Positions 28,641-39,963 of a stretch of 64,000 bases of DNA are shown here, piece after piece. This DNA comes from Yersinia proxima (GTDB lineage: Bacteria; Pseudomonadota; Gammaproteobacteria; Enterobacterales; Enterobacteriaceae): assembly GCF_902170785.1 (NCBI RefSeq), contig NZ_CABHYG010000001.1, positions 269,745 through 333,744 on the forward strand, in the 5' to 3' direction. Position 1 is the stretch's first letter, and the number at the start of each line of letters is the position of its first letter. Both the position numbers and the translations under genes were made by a program. The notes beneath the pieces were generated by a model. The model had not been told where the DNA came from. It ran no database searches and was given only the letters and a program-made list of their open reading frames with translations.

Positions 28641-29840
28641 TCATATATCTAGTCGAATTGACTTTTCTGATAAAACACTAATTAATGAAAATATTAATAT
28701 GCAACTAAAAAATATAGCAATAAAAGCAATCCTCAATGATGTAACATCTGCTAAAATACCGATTAGTGGAGGGGATATAAGTAAGCCTAGCCTTGACACC
28801 CATGTGGCGAAAGTAACTCCACTAGTTGTGTTTATATTTGGTAATTGCCCAATAAATGATATTATTAATGGGAATGTGACAGATATTCCTAATCCAATGA
28901 GAGAAAAACCTAGTATGGTAAAAAAAGATGAGTGAATATTTATTACTAATAACATCCCAAATGCAGATGTTATAATTCCTGATTTTAATATTATTATTTT
29001 TCCAAACTTATTTGTAAAATAATCACCAAAAATACGGCCTATTACCATGAATATTTGGCATGCAAGATAAGGTAATCCAGAAATAACGAGTGAAACATTG
29101 TAATTATCTTTCATATATATTGCACCCCAAATGCTTGCAGTTTCTTCTATACCACATGTAAATACAAGTATGATTAACGCAATGATATATGGGTTTTTTT
29201 CTTGTGGATTAGTTGTTTTCTGAATTTTCCCACAAAAATAAATATCACTTCTCATATGGTTGGCTTGAAATGAAAAAATATAAATAGTTATCATAACCAA
29301 ATTTATAATTAATAATGTAATGCTAAATTCCTTTATCGAAAATTCCAGACCAATAGCTGTGATAGCAACTAATCCTCCCCATATTGTGCCGATGCTACCT
29401 GCTCCGTGAAGTCGATTTATCAAACTTTTCCCGTATGATTTTTGTATATTGAGTGCTTGTATATTAATACAAGTATCACCCCAAGAATCAAAGACACCAA
29501 ACATAAAAAGCAATAATGTTATCTCATACCATGATGATGAAAATGCAATTGTTGATATAAGAATAATTAATGATAAAAATGTTATATTAGTAGCAAAATA
29601 CAGACCAGTAACCTTGATAAGTTTCTTAGATAATAAACCGAAAATTATAGACCCGGCTGGTATCGCTGACATCATAATACCTACCATGTAATTACTAAGA
29701 GCAAATTTTTCTCTTAAATCTGGGATCCATGGAACCAGGCTAGCATAGGCAACTCCATGGATAAAAAATAGTATCGATAATATGACACTTTGCTTTTTTG
29801 CATTTTTAATTGTCATTAAATTAATTTCACATGAAACCAT
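28641..29840 (-). CDS. MFS transporter, probable exporter of the cluster product
   Basis: A 399-residue protein with about 12 hydrophobic helices in two groups of six separated by a charged loop near residue 200 (HMRSDIYFCGKIQKTTNPQEKNP). Motifs typical of the major facilitator fold are VPWIPDLREKFALSNYMVGIMMSA at helices 1-2 and the Gly-rich VIGRIFGDYFTNKFGK around helices 8-9. It starts two bases after the oxygenase stop, so it is part of the operon. Export of, or self-resistance to, the product is an inference from context. The ATG at 29816 is an alternative start. Confidence 0.82.
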   Translation of the reverse strand: MVSCEINLMTIKNAKKQSVILSILFFIHGVAYASLVPWIPDLREKFALSNYMVGIMMSAIPAGSIIFGLLSKKLIKVTGLYFATNITFLSLIILISTIAFSSSWYEITLLLFMFGVFDSWGDTCINIQALNIQKSYGKSLINRLHGAGSIGTIWGGLVAITAIGLEFSIKEFSITLLIINLVMITIYIFSFQANHMRSDIYFCGKIQKTTNPQEKNPYIIALIILVFTCGIEETASIWGAIYMKDNYNVSLVISGLPYLACQIFMVIGRIFGDYFTNKFGKIIILKSGIITSAFGMLLVINIHSSFFTILGFSLIGLGISVTFPLIISFIGQLPNINTTSGVTFATWVSRLGLLISPPLIGILADVTSLRIAFIAIFFSCILIFSLISVLSEKSIRLDI

Positions 29841-29842
29841 AG

Positions 29843-30709
29843 TTATGATGCGTAATTGAAATCAAATCCCAATATATTTCTGTAACCTATTTTAAGTGAT
29901 GGTTCTTTTAATTTTATTGGTGTGACTTGGTGCCAAATAGTTGAGTTTTTGTCTATATGAAATAAACCCTCACCACACTCTAAAGTGTGTGATTTAATAA
30001 GAGTGTCTTTTTTTGTACAGTATAATTTACTAGTGCCTCCTTCAATATTGTATTTATCGATAACTAATGCGGATACAATATAGTTGCTCCCATCCTGATG
30101 TAAACCTTCTGGTGAGTTGGATGCGGTGAGAGTGGAGTTATCAATAATTAAAGATATTTGATGGCAAGTGACTTCAACTTTTTTCAGTTTTCTATTCGGT
30201 TCACATTCGGATAGCATCTCGACGAGATTTTTAATCAATATCTTTAATATTGGAGAATGGCACACTGCGTGCTCCATAGGAGCAAAACGGCGTATGAGCT
30301 TTCTTAAATCTAACTGGTGGTCAGCCTGTTGAGTAAAATTAACTAACTGGGGAAGGTCAACATTGTTAACTTCCCATTTATTATCAATGCACTCAACCAT
30401 GAATTGACTAATACTTCTTTTTCTAAAAGGTTTACAGGCATAAAAAATTTTTTTATTAGGTACAGATAAGGAGGATATTAGATTTTGAATACTCTCAGGG
30501 ACTGAGTTGTTATCAAGGTAGTGTTGAGCCCCCTGCAAAATTATTTTTCTGTGTTTGAAGTTTTTACTAATAAGAAATCTTAATTGAGATAGCTTTATAT
30601 CATTAATATCCCAAATTAATTTGTCAAATGACAATTCATCTTTGATTGATTTTATATTTAATCCAAACTCATCTATATTGAACTTAACAATATTATGTTT
30701 AATTTCCAT
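29843..30709 (-). CDS. Fe(II)/2-oxoglutarate-dependent oxygenase, PF10014 (BsmA/IDO) type
   Basis: First gene of the operon, 288 residues. The diagnostic stretch runs SPEGLHQDGSNYIVSALVID, with the His-x-Asp iron ligands, then EGGTSKLYCTKKD and HIDKNSTIWHQVTPI, giving the distal His. This pattern fits the family that contains isoleucine 4-hydroxylase and BsmA, which hydroxylate free amino acids or related compounds. The N-terminal half is poorly conserved and AT-rich. Start ATG at 30709 has CAGGA upstream. It would supply a hydroxylated building block to the glycosyltransferases and carbamoyltransferase that follow; substrate unknown. Confidence 0.8.
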   Translation of the reverse strand: MEIKHNIVKFNIDEFGLNIKSIKDELSFDKLIWDINDIKLSQLRFLISKNFKHRKIILQGAQHYLDNNSVPESIQNLISSLSVPNKKIFYACKPFRKRSISQFMVECIDNKWEVNNVDLPQLVNFTQQADHQLDLRKLIRRFAPMEHAVCHSPILKILIKNLVEMLSECEPNRKLKKVEVTCHQISLIIDNSTLTASNSPEGLHQDGSNYIVSALVIDKYNIEGGTSKLYCTKKDTLIKSHTLECGEGLFHIDKNSTIWHQVTPIKLKEPSLKIGYRNILGFDFNYAS

Positions 30710-31202
30710 GGTATTAATATCCTGTTAATTATATCTACATTAGTGCGTTATATTAATTAGAGTAATAAATTAAAAATTATAATTTATTGTTGGCTGACGA
30801 GTTTTAATGTTTTTTTATTTTGTCATTTTTATATCTCAAAGATTTCTTTTCAGCAATCCTTTATGAATAAAAATAAAAACATATGTTTATTTAATTATGT
30901 ATTGTTGATGTTTTTTTATCTATGATTATATATAGAGATATTTAATAAGTAACTTCTTAGAGTAATTTATTTAATTTAGTGGTTTATGTAAGTGGTGATG
31001 TCTTTAATTTCCATTACTCAGCTTAAGTTGGGAAATCTTTCTTTATATTATTTTCATAATAATTACGAAAATGTGATGTAAGTAAATGGAATGGTGTTTC
31101 ATTTTGTGTATCATTATTTCAATGTTAAAGTTATCTTTACATTGTAAATAATAACGCAACGTGAGTTTAATCTGGCGAATATTAGTCACTAAGGATCACG
31201 AA
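30710..31202. promoter_or_regulatory. Divergent AT-rich control region, with a KdgR-like operator for the pectinesterase
   Basis: Nearly 500 bp, very AT-rich, between the cluster's first gene and the pectin methylesterase. At 31085-31103 the sequence AATGGAATGGTGTTTCATT matches the KdgR operator pattern: a perfect right half TGTTTCATT and a left half with a few mismatches. The rest has AT-rich promoter-like sequence but no gene or clear terminator. H-NS binding is likely from composition alone. Confidence 0.5.
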
Positions 31203-32288
31203 ATGCCAATTCATTTTCTGAGTAAAGCGCTATTGTTAGGGTTGATGTCATTTTCTGTCTTGGGCGGAGCGAATGCTGCGCAGTATAATGCCGTGGTTTC
31301 TACCACTCCTCAGCGAGACGAGTTCTCCTCGATTAATGCAGCACTGAAGTCGGCCCCTGCAGATGAGTCTCCTTTCGTCATCTTCTTGAAGAATGGAGTT
31401 TATACTGAACGGCTAGAGGTAACTCGTAGTCATGTCACCCTGAAAGGAGAGAGCCGGGATGGTACTGTGATCGGTGCCGATACTGCGGCGGGAATGCTTA
31501 ATCCACAAGGCGAGAAATGGGGAACTTCCGGTAGTAGCACTGTGCTGGTTAATGCCCCGAACTTTACAGCAGAAAATTTAACTATCCGTAATGATTTTGA
31601 TTTTCCGGCCAATAAAAAGAAAGCGGATACTGATCCAACGAAATTAAAAGATACTCAAGCGGTGGCACTATTATTAGCGGAAAATAGTGATAAGGCACGT
31701 TTTAATAAAGTAAAACTGGAAGGCTACCAGGATACGCTTTATAGCAAAACCGGCAGCCGGAGTTATTTCACTGACTGTGAAATCAGTGGTCATGTTGATT
31801 TTATTTTTGGCTCGGGTATCACAGTATTTGATAATTGCAATATCGTGGCGCGAGATCGAAGCGATATCGAGCCGCCTTATGGCTATATCACAGCCCCGAG
31901 TACATTAAAGACTTCACCTTATGGTCTGATATTTATTAATAGCCGATTGACCAAAGAGCCCGGTGTTCCCGCCAACAGTTTTGCTTTAGGGCGTCCATGG
32001 CATCCGACAACCACTTTTGCTGATGGTCGTTATGCCGATCCGGCGGCAATTGGTCAGGCGGTATTTATCAATACGACGATGGATGATCATATTTACGGTT
32101 GGGATAAAATGTCTGGCAAAGATAAACAAGGCGAGAAAATTTGGTTCTATCCGCAAGATTCACGTTTCTTTGAGGCGAATAGTCAGGGGCCGGGAGCAGC
32201 GATTAACGAGGGACGCCGCCAGTTATCGGCGGAGCAACTTAAAGCATTCACGTTACCTATGATTTTCCCTGACTGGGCAGTTCATTGA
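31203..32288 (+). CDS. pemA: Pectin methylesterase (pectinesterase), secreted
   Basis: Removes methyl groups from pectin. The first 23 or so residues (MPIHFLSKALLLGLMSFSVL then GGANAA) form a signal peptide. Family motifs follow in order: LKNGVYTERLEV, GYQDTLY, GHVDFIFGSG with the nucleophilic Asp, and FALGRPWHPTTTF with the conserved Arg and Trp. The length of about 361 residues fits proteobacterial enzymes. Start is set at ATG 31203 with AAGGA before it; an upstream in-frame start at 31161 would disrupt the signal peptide. The dhaR stop lies two bases beyond its own stop, convergent. The KdgR-like operator upstream fits a pectin regulon. Confidence 0.9.
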   Translation: MPIHFLSKALLLGLMSFSVLGGANAAQYNAVVSTTPQRDEFSSINAALKSAPADESPFVIFLKNGVYTERLEVTRSHVTLKGESRDGTVIGADTAAGMLNPQGEKWGTSGSSTVLVNAPNFTAENLTIRNDFDFPANKKKADTDPTKLKDTQAVALLLAENSDKARFNKVKLEGYQDTLYSKTGSRSYFTDCEISGHVDFIFGSGITVFDNCNIVARDRSDIEPPYGYITAPSTLKTSPYGLIFINSRLTKEPGVPANSFALGRPWHPTTTFADGRYADPAAIGQAVFINTTMDDHIYGWDKMSGKDKQGEKIWFYPQDSRFFEANSQGPGAAINEGRRQLSAEQLKAFTLPMIFPDWAVH

Positions 32289-32290
32289 AA

Positions 32291-34210
32291 CTAAAATGGC
32301 AGCGATTCACCCCCCTTGAATTGGTGGATATCCAGCCGGTGAAGTTTCACTTTTCGCCATAATGTGGTGCGGCCTATCCCCAATAAGGCCGCCATTTCAT
32401 TCAGTTGCCCCTGGCAGACCAATGCGGCACGAATAATGGCCTGCCTTTCTAATTCTTGTAGTGATAAGACCGGCTGAGGTTGTGGCATATCCGGTTCCAA
32501 TAGCAATCTTTCACCTAGCAGATGTTCCGGCAAGTCATTGAGATTGATGCGGTTGTTGCGACAGGCCATCGCGGCCCGCTCAACCACACTTTTCAGTTCT
32601 TGATCATTACCCGGCCAAGGGTATTGGCATAACTGGCGAATAACACTTTCATCTGGCTGATATTGGCAGTGAAAATGTTGCCCAAGGCTGGTCAACGTAT
32701 GCTGAACCAGTAGGGGAATATCTTGCTGGCGTTGGCGCAGCGGCGGGATATGCAGCTCAAAAGATTGCAAGGTATAGAATAGTTGACGACGAAAACGGCC
32801 CTGTTTTACTAACAAGGGCAGGTCTGCACCGGTGGCGGTAATGATCCGTACATCCACTGGTATCACTCGATTAGAGTTTACCCGCATCACCATGCCGGTT
32901 TTGACAATTTGCAGCAACGCGGATTGCATTTCTGGCGACAAGTATTCGACTTGCTCCAAATATAAGGTGCCGCCGTTGGCTAATTCAAATTTGCTGGGCT
33001 GCCCGGATTCACCTTCACTGGCATCACTACCCAGGAATTCCCGTGCCATAAGATTTTGCGGCAATGCCTGACAATTCAATACGATATAGGGGCCAGCTGC
33101 TCGATTACTGGCATTATGAATGGCTTGCCCCAATTGTTGCTTACCCACACCTTCTTCCCCGTGCAGTAAAATGGGGTGTCTACCTTTAGCTGCTTGTTTG
33201 CCATAACGAATTAAGCGGCGCATTTCCAGTGATGCCACTGGCATATCGTCAAAGGTATAACTGGCTCGCCCTAATTGGTTGTTAACCATTTGCCGCAGTA
33301 ATTCTTGTGGATGCAGAAGGGCAATAAATCCACAACGATCGCCATCTGGAATAGGTTTGAGAGTCAACAAAGCAGGAATAAATTGTTGTTGGTTCTCAAA
33401 AGTGACTTCCACATGGCTGAGGGGGGTACGCTGCAAAATAGCATGGGTCAGCACAGCGGGTAGGGTGAGCAAATCAGTGACTGGCTTACCGAGACTGTTG
33501 GTCTCATTGAGTTGCAAGATGGCTGCTGCCCGACGGTTAAGGTACAACAGACAACCGCGTTGATCCCAGGCCATTACGCCATCTTCAACGCCATCCAGCA
33601 GGGCGTTGAGTTCGTTCAGATGACGGTTGGTTTCGGCCAATAAAGTATCGGCATGAAGGTAATTCCCAATTTCTCGGGCAATTGCCAGTGTCAGCGGCAA
33701 GTCACTGGCGGCGTTATCAACCAGTAAACTCCCCAGAACAATCACGGCCCGTTGGCGGCCACTGTTGTCATACACTGGCGTGGCGCAGAAGTGCCAGGGA
33801 TGCAGGGCCTGCTTGAAGTGTTGCTGGCCGCTGACCTGTATCGGATGCCCTTCGGCTATTGCCAGAGCAGGGGCATTGGTGCCGATTAATCCTTCAGCCC
33901 AATAGCTGCCACAATCAATACCTAACGCTTTTAACTGATTCATGGTCTGCGGATGACCGCATTGCCACAGGGTACAACCACTTTCATCAAGAATGAGTAG
34001 AACGCAGTGGCGCGATTCCATGTATTCATAGGCATCTTCCAGTGCGGCCTGGCCTAACACCAATAAATCGTTTTTTCGCTGACAAATTGACTGGAAAGTT
34101 GCCCCTGCTGCGCGATGTGGTGCACGCCATTGCTGGGCTTGCATCAGTTTTTGACAGCGCTGCCACGAACCGATTAGCGCCGGAGTGGCAACGGGCTCAG
34201 TGTTGCTCAT
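32291..34210 (-). CDS. dhaR: Dihydroxyacetone kinase operon activator DhaR
   Basis: Transcription activator of dhaKLM. The order is an N-terminal sensor (residues 1-190), a PAS-like segment (about 205-310), an AAA+ ATPase-like domain (about 330-550, P-loop GEEGVGKQ) and a Fis-type helix-turn-helix ([15 protein letters not shown] near 615). The sigma-54 contact motif GAFTGA is absent, as in E. coli DhaR, which works with sigma-70 promoters. Length of 639 residues equals the E. coli protein. It lies far from gldA-dhaKLM (ending at 22495), and its start overlaps the scrR stop by 14 bases, so it may be co-transcribed with scrR. Confidence 0.93.
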   Translation of the reverse strand: MSNTEPVATPALIGSWQRCQKLMQAQQWRAPHRAAGATFQSICQRKNDLLVLGQAALEDAYEYMESRHCVLLILDESGCTLWQCGHPQTMNQLKALGIDCGSYWAEGLIGTNAPALAIAEGHPIQVSGQQHFKQALHPWHFCATPVYDNSGRQRAVIVLGSLLVDNAASDLPLTLAIAREIGNYLHADTLLAETNRHLNELNALLDGVEDGVMAWDQRGCLLYLNRRAAAILQLNETNSLGKPVTDLLTLPAVLTHAILQRTPLSHVEVTFENQQQFIPALLTLKPIPDGDRCGFIALLHPQELLRQMVNNQLGRASYTFDDMPVASLEMRRLIRYGKQAAKGRHPILLHGEEGVGKQQLGQAIHNASNRAAGPYIVLNCQALPQNLMAREFLGSDASEGESGQPSKFELANGGTLYLEQVEYLSPEMQSALLQIVKTGMVMRVNSNRVIPVDVRIITATGADLPLLVKQGRFRRQLFYTLQSFELHIPPLRQRQQDIPLLVQHTLTSLGQHFHCQYQPDESVIRQLCQYPWPGNDQELKSVVERAAMACRNNRINLNDLPEHLLGERLLLEPDMPQPQPVLSLQELERQAIIRAALVCQGQLNEMAALLGIGRTTLWRKVKLHRLDIHQFKGGESLPF

Positions 34211-35231
34211 TGAGTGCCTTGGAACCCGGGTGCCGCCAATGGATTTGGCCCGGCAGAATCAGCTGATTTTGCGCCAAAGGCGTTTCGGCGATCAGGGCGG
34301 TGATCATCTCAAAGCTATGGCGTGCCAACCCTTGGCAATCCTGCGCAATGGTATCTATTTTTAAGGGCAAGCAATCAAACAGGTAATGGTCATCAAAGCT
34401 ACAAAGATGAATATCACTGTCCATTAATTGATGCTGATTGAGATAGCGTAATACCCCTTCCAGCAGGCCACAGGCAGCGGTAAATACTGCTTTGGGCGGG
34501 CGGCCTAATTGCGCGCAAAGCTGGGCAATCATTTCATAACCGGAGCTGGGCAAGTAATGGCCATTTAGGATCCATTCGGGGCGGCATTCGATCCCAGCTT
34601 GTTGTAGCCCTTGCTGGAAACCCGCCAAACGGTCACGCGTCGGCGAAATCCGGGGCTGGCCGCCGAGAAAGTAAAATTCATTCGGATGTTGGCGAGCCAC
34701 ATTTTCAACCAAGGCGCTGGTAGAGGCGATGGAATCGGTAATCACCAGCGGTAACGTTGATTCACCAATCAATCTATCCATCTGCACTACTGGCAGGCGA
34801 GCATTGATTTTTTGATATTCGCCATCATTGAGCTGGCTGGACGCGACAATCAGGCCATCAACCTGGCGCTGTACCAAACTGTTTACCGCCATCATTTCCT
34901 GGCCGGGATTCTCGTCGGTACAGGCAATAAGCAACTGTAACCCTGCCTCACGACATAACATCTCCAGCTCTCGCGAAATAAGCGCAAAGCCGTGGTTGGT
35001 CATCTCTGGCACCACCAATCCTATGGTGTGACTGCGGGTGGATCGCAGCGAACGGGCGTGGAAACTGGGCTGATAGTTATGTTCGTTGGCCAGAGCAATA
35101 ATACGATCCCGCGTTTCATCTGAAACACGATATTCCTTACTGCGTCCATTGAGCACCAGACTGGTGGTCGATTTCGACACACCAGCCAGTTTGGCAATAT
35201 CGTTGATGGTAATACGTTTATTGTTTTTCAC
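34197..35231 (-). CDS. scrR: Sucrose operon repressor ScrR (LacI family)
   Basis: LacI-type repressor. N-terminal helix-turn-helix [23 protein letters not shown] (first residues 8-30), hinge region, then a periplasmic-binding-like domain ([74 protein letters not shown]) that would sense fructose or fructose-1-phosphate. The start is GTG at 35231. It follows scrB by about 45 bp on the same strand and overlaps dhaR. Its likely operators, sharing GCTAA(A/C)CCG(G/A)TT, lie before scrY and scrK. Confidence 0.92.
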   Translation of the reverse strand: MKNNKRITINDIAKLAGVSKSTTSLVLNGRSKEYRVSDETRDRIIALANEHNYQPSFHARSLRSTRSHTIGLVVPEMTNHGFALISRELEMLCREAGLQLLIACTDENPGQEMMAVNSLVQRQVDGLIVASSQLNDGEYQKINARLPVVQMDRLIGESTLPLVITDSIASTSALVENVARQHPNEFYFLGGQPRISPTRDRLAGFQQGLQQAGIECRPEWILNGHYLPSSGYEMIAQLCAQLGRPPKAVFTAACGLLEGVLRYLNQHQLMDSDIHLCSFDDHYLFDCLPLKIDTIAQDCQGLARHSFEMITALIAETPLAQNQLILPGQIHWRHPGSKALNEQH

Positions 35232-35277
35232 AGATTAATGTTGTTCGCCGAGTGAATCTGTCGCCTTGAAAGATAGT

Positions 35278-36687
35278 TCATTCTAACATGGGCGAAGACA
35301 ACAGCCAGTGTTGCACTCGCAGTTCAGCACTTCCCGCAAAAATGGCTTGTGGCGGTACTGGTGGGAAGTAACTCGACGTCATCACCGCTTCCCCTTGATT
35401 GATAAAAATCTCTATGCTGCAACGATCACAAAGTAACTGTAATTGTTGCAATTGACCGCGCCAGTAACGGAATTCCCGCAATCCGGTGCGCAGATTATTA
35501 CGGCTTAAAATCAAGCACGCACCATCCCACTCCAACAGCAATGTATTGCCCAATTCGAGGGTAAAAGGCGCACTGACGTCGATTATCATTTCGGCGCTAC
35601 CGATCGCAAAAGCAGGGGCTTCTTGGGCACGGCCTTGCCACTGCGTATGTTCACACCGCAGCACGGCTAACTCGCGGGCCGGTTGCTGAATCAGTTTATC
35701 GCCATTAAGACTCAACTCGCGCGGGCAAGTCATGGTGTGGATCCAGCCATAATCCACTGTGGGTTGATAAAATTCATCTTCATCTGGAATGCCCATCCAG
35801 CCGAATAATAAGCGACGACCATCTGCGGCCAGTGTGGTTTGCGGCGCGTAAAACTCAAAGCCAGCGTCCAACTCGTGGAATGCCTGATGATTGAAGGTGG
35901 CGTTGGCATAATCCAATTTGCCCAGTAAATAGCCCGCCTGAAAGGTATTACGGAAACGTTCGGCTTCGGCCGGAATACCCTGTGGGCAGAAAATCAAAAC
36001 GTCTTTATCTGCCAGAGTAAACAGGTCGGGGCATTCCCACATATAGCCAAAAGGCCCAAGCCCCCCCAGACCAGAGCCAGCTATCTCACCGAGGTTATGC
36101 CATTCGCGCAAATCATCGGATCGCAGCAGTAGCACCTTACCTTGCAGTTGTTTGTCCTGAGCGCCTAACACCATGTACCACTGGCCGTCGTGCTGCCAGA
36201 CTTTCGGGTCACGCACATGTCCGGTATAGCCAGCGGGCAAGGGGAGCACTGGCCCTAACTTGTCGAACTGGCCCCGTTCATTTTCCTGTGCCAGACATTG
36301 GAATGCGGTACGGGAGCCATCGGGGTATTTCACATTTCCGGTGTAAATCAGGGTAATAAGGTCATCAGCAATCACCGCCGAACCGGAGTAACAACCATGA
36401 CTTTCGTAGGCTTCGCTCGGCACCAATGCCACTGGTTGATGTTCCCAATGTACTAAGTCAGTGCTGCGCCAGTGACCCCAATATTTACTGCCGTGGCGGC
36501 AATCCAGCGGATTCCATTGATAAAACAGATGATAATAGCCAGCATGATAAATAAACCCATTAGGGTCATTCAGCAACCCGACACAGGGAGCTAAGTGCCA
36601 GCCCGGCCGGTGTGGGTCTTGTAATGCGCGGCTCTGACCGCGCATTACTGCCAGCGTAAGATGTTTAAGCAAACTGGCTTCTTGCAT
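35278..36687 (-). CDS. scrB: Sucrose-6-phosphate hydrolase ScrB (GH32)
   Basis: Cleaves sucrose-6-phosphate to glucose-6-phosphate and fructose in the cytoplasm. Glycoside hydrolase 32 motifs: LLNDPNGF near residue 38 with the nucleophilic Asp, RDPKVW (transition-state Asp) and WECPDLF with the acid/base Glu, then a C-terminal beta-sandwich. Length of 469 residues is normal. The start ATG overlaps the scrA stop (TAATG), so the two are translationally coupled. Confidence 0.95.
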   Translation of the reverse strand: MQEASLLKHLTLAVMRGQSRALQDPHRPGWHLAPCVGLLNDPNGFIYHAGYYHLFYQWNPLDCRHGSKYWGHWRSTDLVHWEHQPVALVPSEAYESHGCYSGSAVIADDLITLIYTGNVKYPDGSRTAFQCLAQENERGQFDKLGPVLPLPAGYTGHVRDPKVWQHDGQWYMVLGAQDKQLQGKVLLLRSDDLREWHNLGEIAGSGLGGLGPFGYMWECPDLFTLADKDVLIFCPQGIPAEAERFRNTFQAGYLLGKLDYANATFNHQAFHELDAGFEFYAPQTTLAADGRRLLFGWMGIPDEDEFYQPTVDYGWIHTMTCPRELSLNGDKLIQQPARELAVLRCEHTQWQGRAQEAPAFAIGSAEMIIDVSAPFTLELGNTLLLEWDGACLILSRNNLRTGLREFRYWRGQLQQLQLLCDRCSIEIFINQGEAVMTSSYFPPVPPQAIFAGSAELRVQHWLLSSPMLE

Positions 36688-38057
36688 TATTCGCTGTCCG
36701 TTTTGTATTTAAGTAGCAAGGAAATAATAAACGCAGCACCAAAGGCAATCACTAAACCAATCAGATAGTTAACAATTGAATTGCCTTGCACGATGGCGAT
36801 ACCGGGGATGCCGGTCAAGCCCACTGCGGTCATATTGACATGATTGGCCACCACCCATGCGCCACCGAGTGCTCCGCCCGCCAGTGCTGCCAGGAAGGGT
36901 TTGATAAAGCGCAGGTTAATCCCGAAAATAGCCGCTTCAGTTATCCCCAGCATGGCGGAAAATGCCGAGGGGATCACAATGGCTTTAATTTTGGCATCGC
37001 GGGTTTTAAAGTAGACCGCCAGACAAGCCCCACCTTGCGCAACATTCGCCATCGACCAGATAGGTAGCAGGAAGTTAACACCAATATTGGGATTACCCAA
37101 TAAACCTGCTTCGATTGCATGGAAACTATGGTGAATACCGGTTATCACGATAACGGAATATAGCCCACCAAATAACAATCCAGCCAGCCAACCGGCATGG
37201 GTAATCAGGGTACTGAGTACCAGTGAAATACCATCACCCAGCACACGCCCGGCAGGGCCAATAAATAGCAGTGCAACGAATCCGGTAATAATGACGGTTA
37301 AAAATGGCGTGAGAATCAAATCCAGCGCATCTGGAATAATCTTGCGCAGGCGTTTTTCCAATATACTCATAAACCACACGGCGAGCAGGACGGGGAATAC
37401 CGTGCCCTGATAGCCAATCATCGCCACCTCCATTCCGAAGAAGTTCATGGTATGGAAACCGCCAGCCACTCCCCAGGCATTGGTCAGTGCCGGATGGGTC
37501 AGTATGCCGCCCAGCGTGGCCCCCAGATAGGGGTTACCGCCAAACTCTTTGGCTGCGGTAAAACCAATCAAAATCGGCAAAATAATGAAAGCAGCGGAGC
37601 TAAACATATCCAGCATGATAAATAGCGCGCTGTTGGCATCGGCCCAGCCATAGGTTTTCACCATGCCGAGCAAACCCATCAGCAAACCGGAGGCTACAAT
37701 TGCCGGAATGATCGGCACAAAAATATTAGAAAGCAGCCGGGCAATGCGCTGGAATGGATTTAGCTTGCGGGCGGCGGCATCGGCCGCTTCTGATTTACTG
37801 GATTCGCTAATCCCTGCCACTTTAATAAATTCGGCATACACTTTATTCACCAGTCCGGTGCCGAAAATAATCTGCAATTGCCCTGCATTACTAAAACAGC
37901 CTTTAACGCCTTCGACTTTCTCTACCGCTGATTTTTGTACCAGCGAGTCATCAGCCAATACCAAACGCAGGCGTGTTGCGCAGTGCGCTGCGCTGACAAT
38001 ATTGTCTTTGCCGCCGAGCAATGGGAGTAGAGCCTTTGCGGTCTCATTAATATTCAT
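36687..38057 (-). CDS. scrA: Sucrose PTS transporter ScrA, EIIBC
   Basis: Imports and phosphorylates sucrose at the inner membrane. The N-terminal EIIB domain holds the phospho-Cys in VSAAHCATRLRLVL near residue 26; the EIIC domain (about 105-455) has about ten helices and the glycine-rich GGxL segments and the GITEAAIFGINLRF motif. No EIIA domain is fused, so the glucose EIIA (Crr) must serve it, as in other ScrA proteins. 456 residues. Between scrY and scrA lies a GC-rich hairpin. Confidence 0.95.
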   Translation of the reverse strand: MNINETAKALLPLLGGKDNIVSAAHCATRLRLVLADDSLVQKSAVEKVEGVKGCFSNAGQLQIIFGTGLVNKVYAEFIKVAGISESSKSEAADAAARKLNPFQRIARLLSNIFVPIIPAIVASGLLMGLLGMVKTYGWADANSALFIMLDMFSSAAFIILPILIGFTAAKEFGGNPYLGATLGGILTHPALTNAWGVAGGFHTMNFFGMEVAMIGYQGTVFPVLLAVWFMSILEKRLRKIIPDALDLILTPFLTVIITGFVALLFIGPAGRVLGDGISLVLSTLITHAGWLAGLLFGGLYSVIVITGIHHSFHAIEAGLLGNPNIGVNFLLPIWSMANVAQGGACLAVYFKTRDAKIKAIVIPSAFSAMLGITEAAIFGINLRFIKPFLAALAGGALGGAWVVANHVNMTAVGLTGIPGIAIVQGNSIVNYLIGLVIAFGAAFIISLLLKYKTDSE

Positions 38058-38084
38058 TATGTCCCTCGCATATAAATTAGGTTA

Positions 38085-38119
38085 CCCGCCGTGGCTGCCA
38101 ATCCCCTGCCGACGGCGGG
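38085..38119 (-). terminator. Intercistronic hairpin between scrY and scrA
   Basis: Eight-base stem CCCGCCGT with ACGGCGGG around a 19-base loop, with no strong T run on the minus strand. It may reduce transcription or shield the scrY mRNA end, lowering downstream expression relative to the porin. Confidence 0.45.
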
Positions 38120-38125
38120 GAATGA

Positions 38126-39790
<1,665 letters not shown>

Positions 39791-39963
39791 GATCTGCTCT
39801 GCAAATTGAGTGGTGTAGTGAGGGAAGTGGCGCTATGAAAGGGATGAATCAGTCAGCATTAAGCCGGTAAACGTATTGTCGTGAGCTGGGTGTTTAGCAA
39901 GGATGAATGAGTAGGAGAGGAAACCGGATGCCAACGCAGGGCATCCGACAGGCGGGACCGCGG

